64,000 nucleotides of DNA from Streptomyces sp. CA-210063 (GTDB lineage: Bacteria; Actinomycetota; Actinomycetes; Streptomycetales; Streptomycetaceae), in assembly GCF_024612015.1 (NCBI RefSeq), contig NZ_CP102512.1, positions 7,812,001-7,876,000 on the forward strand, read 5' to 3'. Positions 32,985 through 41,582 of the stretch are shown in pieces. Position 1 is the first letter of the stretch; the number at the start of each line of letters is the position of its first letter. The translations under genes and the position numbers were made by a program. The notes beneath the pieces were generated by a model, which saw only the letters and a list, made by a program, of their open reading frames with translations, was not told where the DNA came from and made no database searches.

Positions 32985-34220
32985 TCAGGTCCTGATCCCC
33001 GCCGTCACCCGCGCGCCCAGCACCATCATCCGCAGGGCCCGTTCCGTGGCGTCCGTGAGGAGTTCGCTCGCGCGGACCAGGGCCTCGGCGAGAGCCATCG
33101 GCGCGGGCAGGATCCCGGTGTACGCGTCCACGCCCGGCACCTCGTGCGCCCCCTCGCCCAGGGTGCCCGCGAGGGCGAGGACCGGGCGGCCGTTCCGCTT
33201 GGCGCGGCGGGCCACCTCGGCGGGGACCTTGCCGCGGGGGGTCTGGTGGTCGAGGGCGCCCTCGGCCGTGATGACCAGGTCGGCGCGGGCGAGCCGGGCG
33301 TCGAGGTCCAGATGGCTCAGCAGCACCTCGAAACGGGGGAGCAGCCGGGCCCCCACGGCGGCCAGCCCGGCACCGAGGCCGCCGGAGGCGCCGGTGCCGG
33401 GGCCGTGCCGGAGGTCGGTGCCGGGGGCGGGACGGGAGCCCGTACCCGGGCCGTCGTGGAGGCCGGTGCCGGTGGGGGTGACGTCGCGCAGGTCCCGTGT
33501 GAGGACGGACGCCCAGTTCTCCAGTCCGGCCGACAACTCCTCGACCTGCGCCGGCGTCGCCCCCTTCTGCGGGCCGAAGACGCGGGCGACTCCCCGCTCG
33601 CCGCACAGCACGTTGAACGGGTTGCAGGCGACCAGCAGTTCCACGTCCTTGAGACGGTGATCCAGGCCGGACGGGTCGATACGGTCCAGGCGCGTCAACT
33701 CCCGGCCGCCCGGCGTGAGTTCGTGGCCCTCCGAGTCCAAGAGGCGTGCGCCCAGCGCCTGGAGGGCCCCGGCCCCGCCGTCCGACGTGCCGGAGTCGCC
33801 GCAGCCGATCAGGACCCGCCGTACGCCGGTGTCGAGCGCGGCACGGATCAGCTCGCCGACGCCGTACGTGGTCGTGGCGCCGGGATCGCGGAGGGCGCAC
33901 GGGACGAGGGAGAGGCCCGCGACGGCCGCCATCTCCACCACGGCGGTCTCCGCCATGGCCGGGTCGTGCGAGCCGAGCAGGGCGAAGTGCGTGTCCACCG
34001 GTTCGCCGACCGGGCCCGTGGCGAGAAGGGAGACCAGGCGGCCCCCGGTGGAGGCGGCCAGCGCGGCGGCCGTGCCCTCGCCGCCGTCCACCAGGGGGAT
34101 GAGGTCCACCTCGGCGTCGGGCACGACCCGGCGGACACCCTCCGCGATGGCCTCGGCGGCGGCCTCGGCGGACAGGGACTCCTTGAAGCCACTGGGGGCT
34201 ACGGCGACTCGGTTCAGCAT
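32985..34220 (-). CDS. Glycerate kinase, GarK/GlxK family, with repeat insert
   Basis: 411 residues. The class I glycerate kinase fold is plain: MLNRVAVAPSGFKESLSA, DLIPLVDGGEGT, GCGDSGTSDGGAGALQALG, CNPFNVLCGERGVARVFGPQKGA and DLVITAEGALDHQTPRGK. It phosphorylates glycerate to 2- or 3-phosphoglycerate. Members are usually about 370-380 residues; here residues about 247-281 are an extra low-complexity insert with repeated GPGTG and PGT units. It lies with an SLC13 permease in the same direction, which might supply a carboxylate substrate. Mycobacteria have a glycerate kinase gene in this same neighbourhood. Confidence 0.93.
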   Translation of the reverse strand: MLNRVAVAPSGFKESLSAEAAAEAIAEGVRRVVPDAEVDLIPLVDGGEGTAAALAASTGGRLVSLLATGPVGEPVDTHFALLGSHDPAMAETAVVEMAAVAGLSLVPCALRDPGATTTYGVGELIRAALDTGVRRVLIGCGDSGTSDGGAGALQALGARLLDSEGHELTPGGRELTRLDRIDPSGLDHRLKDVELLVACNPFNVLCGERGVARVFGPQKGATPAQVEELSAGLENWASVLTRDLRDVTPTGTGLHDGPGTGSRPAPGTDLRHGPGTGASGGLGAGLAAVGARLLPRFEVLLSHLDLDARLARADLVITAEGALDHQTPRGKVPAEVARRAKRNGRPVLALAGTLGEGAHEVPGVDAYTGILPAPMALAEALVRASELLTDATERALRMMVLGARVTAGIRT

Positions 34221-34337
34221 GCTGCTCAGGGCTCCTGTGGGTCGTGGTGGCGGTGGGACATGAGGTCGAGGGAGTGAGGGTTCGGGGGAGTGAGGGGGCG
34301 TGGCGTGCCGGGGTCACGGAGGCATGGGTCCAGGGCG

Positions 34338-35753
34338 TCACGGGACCAGCGGCACGCCCAGCAGCGGCCACACCGCCACCGCGAAGAGCACGACGAGGGC
34401 GGCGGTCAGCGGGGCCAGGACGGCGGAGAGGCGCAGCAGGTCGCGTGGGGTGTAGGTGGGCGTGCCGGGCAGGTCGGCGAAGAGGGCGACCGGCTTCGCG
34501 GAGGCCGGGAGGGTGTGGCAGAAGCCCGCGGCGGCGGTGGAGGCGAGCGCGGCGGCGACCGGGTTGACCCCGGCGCCCACGGCCGCCGCGACGACCAGCG
34601 GGACGAGCACCGACGACCGCGCCGACCGGGACTGCAGAACCAGATGGGCGGCCGTGCTGAACCCCACGACCACCGCCAGGAACACCAGCGGCGTGACCCC
34701 CGTGGGCAGCCCCGAGACCAGCCACTTCGCCGCCCCCGAGTCGCTGAGCGCGACGCCCATGGCCATCGTCGCGGCCATGAAGAGCAGCATCGACCAGGGC
34801 ACGGTCTTCAGCGCGTCCTTCAGCCCTACCGTGCCCAGCGCCGGCGAGGAGGCCACGACCGCGCCGATCAGCGCGACGACGGCCGGGGAGACCCGGTGGA
34901 GCGGCTCGCTGCACCACAGGACCACGACCGTGGCCAGCAGCAGGGCACAGCGCGACTCGGCGGGGGACCAGGGCCCGCTCACCGGCTGCTCGCTGTGCAA
35001 CTGGATCTCCTCGACCGTGATCCTCACGGGACCGCGTCGGTCCTCGCGCCGGGTCGTCGTCAACAGGACGGCCTCGGCGGCCAGATGGGACGAGACGATC
35101 GCCAGCGGCAGCCCGAGCAGCAGCCACTCCGTGAAGCCGATACGGTCGCCGGTCGCCTCCCACAGCACCGACACGGTGATCAGATGCGCGCCCGCACCGA
35201 TCAGGGTCGCCACCGCCGACAGAAGGATCACGGTCGGGAACAGCAGCGCCAGCATCACGACCAGTCGTTTCCGGTCGGCCAGGGCCTTGGCGAGGGCCAG
35301 GAACACGGGCAGCGCGAGCGCCGCCCGGCCCGAGGTGGCGGGCACCGCGAACGCCGTCACCACGAGTGCCGCCGTCGTCAGGTGGGCCAGCTGCCGTACG
35401 GTCCGCGCGCCGCTCACCAGGAAGGCTGCCGCCCGGCCCGCCAGGCCCGTCCGCGTCACGGCCGCCGCCAGTACGAACGCGCAGATCAGCAGCCACACGG
35501 TGGAGTCGCCGAGGGTCCCGAAGAGGGTGTCGTTGCTGATCACCCCGGTGACGGTGAGGGCGAGACCGGCGCCGAGCGCGATGTACGTGTCGTCGATGGG
35601 CGTGCCGATCCAGGCGCAGGTCGCCAGGGCGAAGACCGCGAGGGTGAGGCGGGCCTCGCCGCCGAGGCCGGCGAAGTTGCCGGGTACTGCCAGGAGCGCG
35701 CAGAGGGAGAGAGCCACGCAGAGAGAGGCGGCGAGACGGAAGTTCAGGGTCAC
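34338..35753 (-). CDS. SLC13/DASS family anion transporter
   Basis: 471 residues with about 11-12 hydrophobic segments. The pattern fits the divalent anion:sodium symporter group: LTLAVFALATCAWIGTPIDDTYIALGAGLAL, AFAVPATSGRAALALPVFLALAKAL, SAVATLIGAGAHLITVSVL (first substrate loop), and AAALASTAAAGFCHTLPASAKPVALFADLPG near the end (second loop). Substrates in the family are di- and tricarboxylates or sulfate. It lies upstream of glycerate kinase in the same direction with a 117-base gap, so they may be co-transcribed. The exact substrate is unknown. Confidence 0.85.
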   Translation of the reverse strand: MTLNFRLAASLCVALSLCALLAVPGNFAGLGGEARLTLAVFALATCAWIGTPIDDTYIALGAGLALTVTGVISNDTLFGTLGDSTVWLLICAFVLAAAVTRTGLAGRAAAFLVSGARTVRQLAHLTTAALVVTAFAVPATSGRAALALPVFLALAKALADRKRLVVMLALLFPTVILLSAVATLIGAGAHLITVSVLWEATGDRIGFTEWLLLGLPLAIVSSHLAAEAVLLTTTRREDRRGPVRITVEEIQLHSEQPVSGPWSPAESRCALLLATVVVLWCSEPLHRVSPAVVALIGAVVASSPALGTVGLKDALKTVPWSMLLFMAATMAMGVALSDSGAAKWLVSGLPTGVTPLVFLAVVVGFSTAAHLVLQSRSARSSVLVPLVVAAAVGAGVNPVAAALASTAAAGFCHTLPASAKPVALFADLPGTPTYTPRDLLRLSAVLAPLTAALVVLFAVAVWPLLGVPLVP

Positions 35754-35831
35754 GTCATCAAGGGTTCAGATGGGGGGTGAGTCCTTGATGAGTCGTTTAT
35801 GAAGGAAGCTTCACGTCGTTGTTCGACTGCG

Positions 35832-35904
35832 GGTCGGTGGGGGCTTGTCGCGCCCACGCGGCGGAGCCGCAAATCGATACAGCCCCGCGCCCCTTCAGGG
35901 CGCG
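35832..35904. repeat. Dispersed intergenic palindromic repeat, copy H
   Basis: GTCGGTGGGGGCTTGTCGCG, CCCACGCGGCGGAGCCGCAA and ATCGATACAGCCCCGCGCCC then CTTCAGGGCGCGG. The final arm runs into the stop codon of the response regulator at 35895. Confidence 0.8.
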
Positions 35905-36566
35905 GTCGCAGGCAACCGGTAGCCCATGCCTCTCACCGTTTCCAGTTGTGCGGCCCCCAGCTTCTTTCTCAGGGCCCGCACATACACATCCACGATGTTC
36001 GAGCCCGGGTCGAAGTCGTAGCCCCACACGTGCGACAGGATCTGCTCCCGGGACAGCACCTGACCGGGGTGGCGCAGGAACAGCTCCAGCAGTACGAACT
36101 CCCTCGCCGTCAGGTCCACCAACCGCTCCCCGGCTCTCGCCCTCCGCGTCCGCAGGTCCAGGGTCAGTTCGCCGCTCCTCAGCGTCGTCACCTCGGGCGC
36201 CCGGGCCGCCGTACGCAACCGGAGGCGGACCCTCGCCAGCAGTTCCTCGAAGCGGAACGGCTTGGTCATCCAGTCGTCGGCGCCGCCCTCCAGGCCGGCC
36301 ACGGTGTCGCGTACGGAGTCCCGCGCGGTCAGCACGATGACCGGCACGGTCACCCGGGCCTCGCGCAACTCGCGCAGCACGGTGAACCCGTCGCGCCCGG
36401 GCAGCCCGATGTCGAGGACGATCAGGTCGAAGCCACCGGTGAGGGCGTACTCGTACGCCGCGTCGCCGTCCCCGACCACGGTCGTGGTGAAGCCGCCCGC
36501 GCGCAGCCCCTTCTCCACGAAGGAGGCGATGCGTTCCTCGTCCTCGACGATGAGAATGCGGTTCAC
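35895..36566 (-). CDS. OmpR/PhoB family response regulator
   Basis: 223 residues. Receiver domain: acidic VEDEE at 8-12, phospho-acceptor Asp52 in FDLIVLDIGLPG, Thr in VIVLTARDSV, Lys in WMTKPFRFEELLAR. The C-terminal winged helix (about 125-220) has LTAREFVLLELFLRHPGQVLSREQIL and NIVDVYVRALRKKLG, the recognition helix of the OmpR class. It is the last gene of a three-gene operon with the kinase at 36595 and the small acidic protein at 38018. The target may include its own promoter, where a near-perfect palindrome lies. Confidence 0.95.
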   Translation of the reverse strand: MNRILIVEDEERIASFVEKGLRAGGFTTTVVGDGDAAYEYALTGGFDLIVLDIGLPGRDGFTVLRELREARVTVPVIVLTARDSVRDTVAGLEGGADDWMTKPFRFEELLARVRLRLRTAARAPEVTTLRSGELTLDLRTRRARAGERLVDLTAREFVLLELFLRHPGQVLSREQILSHVWGYDFDPGSNIVDVYVRALRKKLGAAQLETVRGMGYRLPATAP

Positions 36567-36594
36567 GGGAGCGCCCCTTCGCCGTCGGTCCGTT

Positions 36595-38031
36595 TCACGT
36601 GCGTGCCTCTTCCAGGGTGAGGACGAAGGTCGCGCCGCCGCCCTCGGTGTCGTGGAGTCGTACGCGGCCGCCGTGGGCCTCGGCGATCGCGCGGACGATC
36701 GACAGGCCGAGGCCCGCGCCGGAGCCCCGGGTGCCGCGCCGGGCCGTGCCGCGCCGGAACCGTTCGAAGATCACCTCGGTGTCCTGCGGCTGCACACCGG
36801 GCCCCGAGTCGACGACGTACAGCTCGACGGACGAGCCCTCGGCGCGGGAGCCGATGCGGATGGTCTGGCCGGTGGTGGTGTGCTGCACGGCGTTCTGGGC
36901 GAGCTGGACCATCGCCTGGGTGATCCGCTGGGGGTCCAACTCGGCCTCCCTGTCCGCCACTTCGGCGAGCTGCCAGTCGCGTTCGCCGAGGGTGCGGGCC
37001 TTGACGTAGACATCGGCGGTGAGTTCGGCGAGCTGGACCGGCTCGGGGCTGACGAAGTCGGGCCGTTCGGCCTTGGCGAGCAGCAGCAGGTCCTCGACGA
37101 TGCGGCTCATCCGGTCCAGTTCGTCGGTGACCAGCCGGACCGTCTCCTCGCGCTCGGCGGGATCGTCGCTCATCAGCTCCAGATGGCCCCGCACGATCGT
37201 GATGGGAGTGCGCAACTCGTGCCCCGCGTCGTCGACGAACTCCCGCTGCGCGGCGAAGGCCCGTTCCAGCCGGTCGAGCATCGCGTTGAACGTCTCGGCG
37301 AGCGCGGCCACGTCGTCCCGGCCGTGCACCGGGATGCGCCGGGTGAGGTCCTGCTCGGTGAGCTGGGCCGCGGCGGACCGCACCAGCCGTACGGGCTTGA
37401 GGATCCGCCCCGCGACCACCCACGCGATACCGGTCGTCATCAGCAGGGCGACCCCGGAGATGGCGAGCAGCACCCGGAACACCTCGTTCGCGCGTTCCTT
37501 CTCGCTCGCCGGATGGAAGGCGACCACGAAGGCCGCGTCCGCCTCGGACCCGTACCGGGCCACCTCCACCTTCGCCCAGCGGATCTCCCCGGCCGCCCGC
37601 TCCAGCGTCCCCGTGGAATCCGGCGAGTCGAAGATCTCGCGCCGGGCGCCGGCGTCCTCGTGCAGCGGCAGCGCGACGGGGATCTCGCGCTGCTGAATGA
37701 TCTGCGAGGGCGTCTGTCCGCTCCGGCCGACGAGCCCGATCAACTCCTCGTCGAGGTCGGCGTTCTGCCGTTGCAGGAAGACCCGCAGCAGCCGTGACGG
37801 CTCGGTGAACGGCCGCCCGGTCTGCGGATCGACCCCCTGCGCCTGAAGATTGGTGAACTCCCCGGCCTCCTGCACCAGCAGTTCGTTGATCCGCTGGTCC
37901 ACGTCACGCAACAGGATCGACCGCGTCGTCGTCGCCACCGAGGCCAGCGCCACCGCCATCACCAGCAGCAGCCACAGCAGGATCCGGACCCGGGCCGAAA
38001 CCCGCCGGGCCGGCGCCTCAGCCGTCGTCAC
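36595..38031 (-). CDS. Sensor histidine kinase with HAMP domain
   Basis: About 478-502 residues. Two membrane helices (VRILLWLLLVMAVALASVATT; VLLAISGVALLMTTGIAWVVAG) flank an extracytoplasmic sensor region of about 125 residues. A HAMP domain (RILKPVRLVRSAAAQLTEQDL) follows, then the HisKA motif FVDDAGHELRTPITIVRGHLE with the phospho-His, and the ATPase domain with LAQNAVQHTTTG (N), DSGPGVQPQD (G1) and GSGAGLGLSIVRAIAEAHGG (G2). The start is uncertain: GTG at 38031 overlaps the upstream gene by 14 bases, whereas ATG at 38103 would overlap by 86. Partner of the regulator at 35895. Confidence 0.93.
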   Translation of the reverse strand: MTTAEAPARRVSARVRILLWLLLVMAVALASVATTTRSILLRDVDQRINELLVQEAGEFTNLQAQGVDPQTGRPFTEPSRLLRVFLQRQNADLDEELIGLVGRSGQTPSQIIQQREIPVALPLHEDAGARREIFDSPDSTGTLERAAGEIRWAKVEVARYGSEADAAFVVAFHPASEKERANEVFRVLLAISGVALLMTTGIAWVVAGRILKPVRLVRSAAAQLTEQDLTRRIPVHGRDDVAALAETFNAMLDRLERAFAAQREFVDDAGHELRTPITIVRGHLELMSDDPAEREETVRLVTDELDRMSRIVEDLLLLAKAERPDFVSPEPVQLAELTADVYVKARTLGERDWQLAEVADREAELDPQRITQAMVQLAQNAVQHTTTGQTIRIGSRAEGSSVELYVVDSGPGVQPQDTEVIFERFRRGTARRGTRGSGAGLGLSIVRAIAEAHGGRVRLHDTEGGGATFVLTLEEART

Positions 38032-38323
38032 CGGCTCCGTCGTCGTCGGCGTCCTGCCCGTCGTCCTGTCCGTCCTGACCGGGCCTGTCGTCATCGTCAT
38101 CACTCGCCGGGCTGTCGGTCACCGGAGGCCGCGACACGACCTCGTCACGGGGCGTCGCCTCCGGCCGCGAAGGCATAGGACTGGACGACCCGCTCTCCAG
38201 CTCCACCTTCGGCGGCACCTTCGGCGCCTGAGGGCTGTCGGTCAGGGCGAAACTGGTCGCTGCGATCCCGAGCGGAATCGCCACGACGGCGGCAAGGGCC
38301 GCGATCCGGCGAGAGAAGACCAT
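38018..38323 (-). CDS. Small exported or anchored acidic protein, first gene of a two-component operon
   Basis: 101 residues. An N-terminal hydrophobic stretch (VFSRRIAALAAVVAIPLGIAATSFA) looks like a signal peptide or anchor. The rest is disordered: a Pro/Ser/Glu part (PQAPKVPPKVELESGSSS region) and a tail of Asp, Gln and Gly ending DADDDGAGDDG. Its gene overlaps the kinase start. The context suggests an accessory or sensed partner of the kinase, or a calcium or cation-binding tail, but this is inference only. No family is recognised. Confidence 0.75.
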   Translation of the reverse strand: MVFSRRIAALAAVVAIPLGIAATSFALTDSPQAPKVPPKVELESGSSSPMPSRPEATPRDEVVSRPPVTDSPASDDDDDRPGQDGQDDGQDADDDGAGDDG

Positions 38324-38365
38324 GGGAACGATCCTGCGGAGCCCAGCAGCGACCGAGGATGAGCA

Positions 38366-38389
38366 CAAGATGAGGACTTCTTCATCTTG
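38366..38389. promoter_or_regulatory. Near-perfect 24-bp palindrome upstream of the two-component operon
   Basis: CAAGATGA at 38366-38373 and TCATCTTG at 38382-38389 are exact inverted arms. Counting the centre, 10 of 12 positions are symmetric. It lies 43 bases before the start at 38323, in a short AT-richer patch. A candidate autoregulatory site for the OmpR-type regulator. Confidence 0.5.
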
Positions 38390-38399
38390 GGGCCACGAC

Positions 38400-38480
38400 A
38401 GCGCCCCTCAAAGGGGCGCGGGGCTGTGTCGATGTGCGGCTCCGCCGCGTGGGCGCGAGCAATCCCCACACACCCGCACT
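38400..38480. repeat. Dispersed intergenic palindromic repeat, copy I
   Basis: AGCGCCCCTCAAAGGGGCGC, GGGGCTGTGTCGATGTGCGG, CTCCGCCGCGTGGGCGCGAG and CACCCGCACTCGCC. Lies between the two-component operon promoter and the end of the AsnC-domain gene. Confidence 0.83.
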
Positions 38481-38494
38481 CGCCGACGAATCCG

Positions 38495-38776
38495 TCACCC
38501 GTCCAGTCCGATGGCGAACGCAGCCTCAAGGTCATGCTGCGAGTAGGCCCGGAACGCCACATGCGTATCCGTCCCCAGAACCCCGGGGATCTTGCTGATA
38601 CGCCCCGGGATCACATCCGCCAGATCCTCGTGCTCCTTCACCCGGACCATGGCGATCAGATCGTACGTACCGGTCACGGAGAACACCTCGGTCACGGAAT
38701 CGATCGCGGCGATCGACTCCGCGATCTCCGGAATCCGGTCCACGCTGGTCTTGATGAGCACGATCGCGGTGATCAC
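38495..38776 (-). CDS. Stand-alone AsnC/Lrp ligand-binding (RAM) domain protein
   Basis: 93 residues that form only the RAM domain of Lrp/AsnC regulators: MITAIVLIKTSVDRIPEIAE, IDSVTEVFSVTGTYDLIAMV and ISKIPGVLGTDTHVAFRAYS. There is no helix-turn-helix. Such small proteins bind amino acids and may pair with full-length Lrp proteins. The start overlaps the stop of the rhomboid gene as ATGA, so the two are co-translated. Co-occurrence with rhomboid is conserved in Streptomyces as far as I recall; the reason is unknown. Confidence 0.93.
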   Translation of the reverse strand: MITAIVLIKTSVDRIPEIAESIAAIDSVTEVFSVTGTYDLIAMVRVKEHEDLADVIPGRISKIPGVLGTDTHVAFRAYSQHDLEAAFAIGLDG

Positions 38777-39510
38777 GGCTGGTGTTCTCCCTCGGGGGCC
38801 GGAGCTGAGGCATTCGCTTTCACTCTAGCCGTACGTCCATAACGCCCCCACGCGTAGACGAACCCCAGCCCGAACCCCACCAGATGGGCCAGATACGCGA
38901 CCCCCGGCCCCGAGGTCTGCCGCCCCGCGGCCAGCCACTGCAGGCTCACCCAGAACGGCAGGGTCACCCAGGCCGGGAAGCGCAGCGGGAGGAAGAAGAG
39001 GAACGGGAAGAGGCTCGTCACGCGTGCTCGGGGGAACAGGAAGAGAAAAGCGCCGAGGACCGCGGAGATCGCCCCGGACGCGCCGACCAGCGACTGCGGC
39101 GACCCGGCGTGCGCCGCCGCGTACGCCACCAGCGCGAGATAGCCGCAGCCGACGTAGAAGAGGGCGAACTCCACATGGCCCATGCGTTCCTCGGCCATCG
39201 CCCCGAAGACGAAGAGGAAGAGCATGTTGCCGAGGAGATGCAGCCAGCTGCCGTGGACGAAGAGCGCGGTGACGGGGGTGAGCGCCGCGCGCGGGGTGCC
39301 GTTGAAGAGTTCGACGGGGACGACGCCCCAGCGGCGGAAGTACGCCCGCTGCGCGGCGAGCAGTTCGTCGCCCGTGCCGTACACCGGGTTCAGGCCGGCG
39401 GCCGGTCCGATCAGGAAGATCGCACAGCAGACGGCGATCAGCCCGTACGTCACCGGCGCCGACTCGTTTCGTACGGCCCGGTCGCCCGTGGTCCTCCACT
39501 TGCCGATCAT
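38773..39510 (-). CDS. Rhomboid family intramembrane serine protease
   Basis: 245 residues with six or seven membrane helices. The catalytic Ser145 lies in GASGAISAVLG and the catalytic His209 in LAHLVGFGLGF. The oxyanion region HGSWLHLLGNMLFLFVFG carries His91 and Asn95. Rhomboids cut membrane proteins within the bilayer. The N-terminal 18 residues are cytosolic. Followed by the AsnC-domain gene with a four-base overlap. Confidence 0.95.
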   Translation of the reverse strand: MIGKWRTTGDRAVRNESAPVTYGLIAVCCAIFLIGPAAGLNPVYGTGDELLAAQRAYFRRWGVVPVELFNGTPRAALTPVTALFVHGSWLHLLGNMLFLFVFGAMAEERMGHVEFALFYVGCGYLALVAYAAAHAGSPQSLVGASGAISAVLGAFLFLFPRARVTSLFPFLFFLPLRFPAWVTLPFWVSLQWLAAGRQTSGPGVAYLAHLVGFGLGFVYAWGRYGRTARVKANASAPAPEGEHQP

Positions 39511-39705
39511 GAGCAGAGCATGACGTAACGGGACCCACCCGCGCAGACCGCCTCGCCGCCGGTGGCGAGAGGCCCGGCCGCCGGACGCGATCGGCGCCGC
39601 CGCCGAAGGCGAACGGGCGTCGAGTACCGGTCAGGCCGTAGGGTTACGAGCCACACGCACCGGGAGGCCGGCGCATCACGGAGACTGGAAGGAAGAGCAG
39701 CCACG

Positions 39706-39945
39706 ATGACGGTTCCCCTGCCGACGGACACGACCCGCTGGCGCTGCACCCTCTGTGGAAACCTCACACGTTTCGACGTGACCCGCTCGTCGAAGGTCGT
39801 CGAGTACGTTCACCTCGATCTCGCGGGGGAGCCCAAGGTCGAGGAGCGTGACGTGGTCAGTGAGACCATCGAGTCGGTGCGCTGCCGCTGGTGCAACGCC
39901 GTGGACCAGGTGGAACTCGTGGACAGGCCGGGCGCCGGCTCCTGA
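39706..39945 (+). CDS. Small zinc-ribbon protein
   Basis: 79 residues. Two CxxC pairs, CTLC at about 14-17 and CRWC at about 60-63, can hold one zinc ion. Between them is a beta-rich stretch (TRFDVTRSSKVVEYVHLDLAGE region). GGAAGAG lies upstream of the ATG. Followed 34 bases later by the NYN-domain gene. Small zinc ribbons like this are common beside RNA-processing proteins, but the function is not known. Confidence 0.85.
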   Translation: MTVPLPTDTTRWRCTLCGNLTRFDVTRSSKVVEYVHLDLAGEPKVEERDVVSETIESVRCRWCNAVDQVELVDRPGAGS

Positions 39946-39979
39946 GGGAGCGGGACCCGCACAGACATTGGGGTGACGG

Positions 39980-41323
39980 ATGGTGGAGACCACAGGCGGG
40001 GAGCCGGGCGACGGCGCCGCTGAGGTGCTCGACCGTCCGCTGCCCGAGGGCGTCCGCAAACGCGTCGTGCAGATCGTCTCGGACGGCTTCGGCGGACTGA
40101 CCGTCGCCGAACTGCCCGCACAGCTCAGGCAGTACGCCCGGTTCACCCCGAATCGCCGCGTGAAGTTCGCGGGCAACGCGATGGCCGCCGCCGTGGAGAC
40201 CGACACGCTTTTCAGACAGCGGATCGGGGAACGGTTCCGGGAGGCCCACCCCGAGCTGTCCGGCGCCCTCGACACGGGCGCGCCGCCCCCGGCCGCGGAC
40301 CCGCTGGACGTGGCGGCCGCGGCCTATGTCCTGCGCCCCACGGGCTGGGTGAAGCTGGTCACCGCCGCCGGTGAGGAGGCCCTGCGGGCGCACGCCGAGC
40401 GCGCCGACGAGGAGAGCCGGGCCGAACTGGAGCGGCTGCGCGAGCAGCTCGCCGAAGCCCGCGGCCACACCAAGACCGAGACGGAACGGCTCCGCGCGGA
40501 GCTGGAGTCGGTGAAGAAGGACGCCGACTCCCTGCACCGCAAGCTCCGGGCCGCCCTCAGCGACGTCAAGCGCGGCGAGGCCGCCCTGCGCAAGCTGCAC
40601 GCCGAGATGGAGACCGTACGCTCCGAGGGGCACGCCGCGGTGTCCGCCGCCGAGAGCGAGTCCCGGCGGCTCAAGGCCCGGCTCGGCGAGTCGGAGGCGG
40701 CCCTGGAGGCCGCCCGGCGGGCGGCCCGCGAGGGACGCAGCGTCGAGGACATGCGTGTACGGCTGCTGCTGGACACCGTGCTGGACGCGGCCCAGGGGCT
40801 CCGGCGGGAACTGGCGCTGCCGCCGGTCTCCGTACGGCCCGCCGAGACGGTCGACGCGGTGGAGCCGGGGCGGATGACCCCGAAGGACATCGCCGCCCGC
40901 GCGCTGTCCGAGAACGACCCCGCGATCCTCGACCAGTTGCTGGCGCTGCCGCAGGCGCATCTTGTCGTCGACGGCTACAACGTCACCAAGACCGGCTATC
41001 CGCAGATGCCGCTGGAGAAGCAGCGACTCAGGCTCCTGGGGCAGCTCTCGCAGCTCGCCGCGCAGACCGGCGCCGAGGTGACCTGTGTCTTCGACGGGGC
41101 CGAGCTGGCCGCGCCGGTGCTGCTCGCGCCGCCGCGCGGGGTGCGGGTGCTGTTCTCCAAGCCCGGTGTCACCGCCGACGAGTTGATCCGTCAGCTGGTG
41201 CGCGCCGAGCCGCCCGGGCGGCCGGTCATCGTCGCCTCCACCGACCGAGAGGTGGCCGACGGGATCGCCAAGGCGGGTGCCAGGCCGGTGGCTTCCGCGG
41301 TGCTCCTCAAGCGGCTTTCCTGA
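39980..41323 (+). CDS. Coiled-coil protein with C-terminal NYN (PIN-like) domain
   Basis: 447 residues. N-terminal 130 residues are helical with VRKRVVQIVSDGFGGLTVAELPAQLRQYARFTP. Residues about 135-255 form a long coiled coil (ERLREQLAEARGHTKTETERLRAELE pattern). The C-terminal domain from about 325 matches YacP/NYN: AHLVVDGYNVTKTGYP, LRLLGQLSQLAAQTGAEVTCVFDG, VRVLFSKPGVTADELI and VIVASTDREVADG, with the acidic residues Asp in VDGYN, VFDG and STDRE as the likely metal site. NYN domains are predicted RNases. Probably an RNA-processing or decay protein; it pairs with the zinc-ribbon gene. Confidence 0.92.
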   Translation: MVETTGGEPGDGAAEVLDRPLPEGVRKRVVQIVSDGFGGLTVAELPAQLRQYARFTPNRRVKFAGNAMAAAVETDTLFRQRIGERFREAHPELSGALDTGAPPPAADPLDVAAAAYVLRPTGWVKLVTAAGEEALRAHAERADEESRAELERLREQLAEARGHTKTETERLRAELESVKKDADSLHRKLRAALSDVKRGEAALRKLHAEMETVRSEGHAAVSAAESESRRLKARLGESEAALEAARRAAREGRSVEDMRVRLLLDTVLDAAQGLRRELALPPVSVRPAETVDAVEPGRMTPKDIAARALSENDPAILDQLLALPQAHLVVDGYNVTKTGYPQMPLEKQRLRLLGQLSQLAAQTGAEVTCVFDGAELAAPVLLAPPRGVRVLFSKPGVTADELIRQLVRAEPPGRPVIVASTDREVADGIAKAGARPVASAVLLKRLS

Positions 41324-41473
41324 CGCTTCAGTCTCGTCTGCCCCAACCGCAACGTACAGGCGCTATGCCCGAATTGGCGGATCTGGTGCGCGACGTAGCG
41401 TCAACCGAGCATTACTACCTGTGCGTTGAGTGTAAATTGTGCGCCGTGGGACGGGATTTTTCCTGTGGGGGAT

Positions 41474-41503
41474 TTGAAGTGATCACCACTGGGTCACTAG
41501 GGT
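41474..41503 (+). promoter_or_regulatory. Promoter of the first NlpC/P60 gene with inverted repeat in the spacer
   Basis: TTGAAG at 41474-41479 and TAGGGT at 41498-41503 with an 18-base spacer fit a housekeeping promoter. Inside lie AGTGA (41478-41482) and TCACT (41494-41498), plus GTGATCAC at 41479-41486. Transcription would begin near 41510, leaving a leader of about 73 bases. Confidence 0.6.
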
Positions 41504-41582
41504 CTGGGCTCAAACCTCTGAACGGGTGATCGTCGCCGGAGTCCTCGCCGGCCGGTCGCTCACATGAAGGAGTTCACCTACC

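Noticed and set aside
32782..35496. Minus-strand ORF of 904 codons over glycerate kinase and permease
   Set aside because: Same strand as two recognised genes but in another frame; Arg/Gly/Pro-rich with no domain.
41324..41582. c-di-AMP (ydaO) riboswitch before the NlpC gene
   Set aside because: Some Streptomyces wall hydrolase genes have one, but the motif is not present; a simple promoter explains the region.
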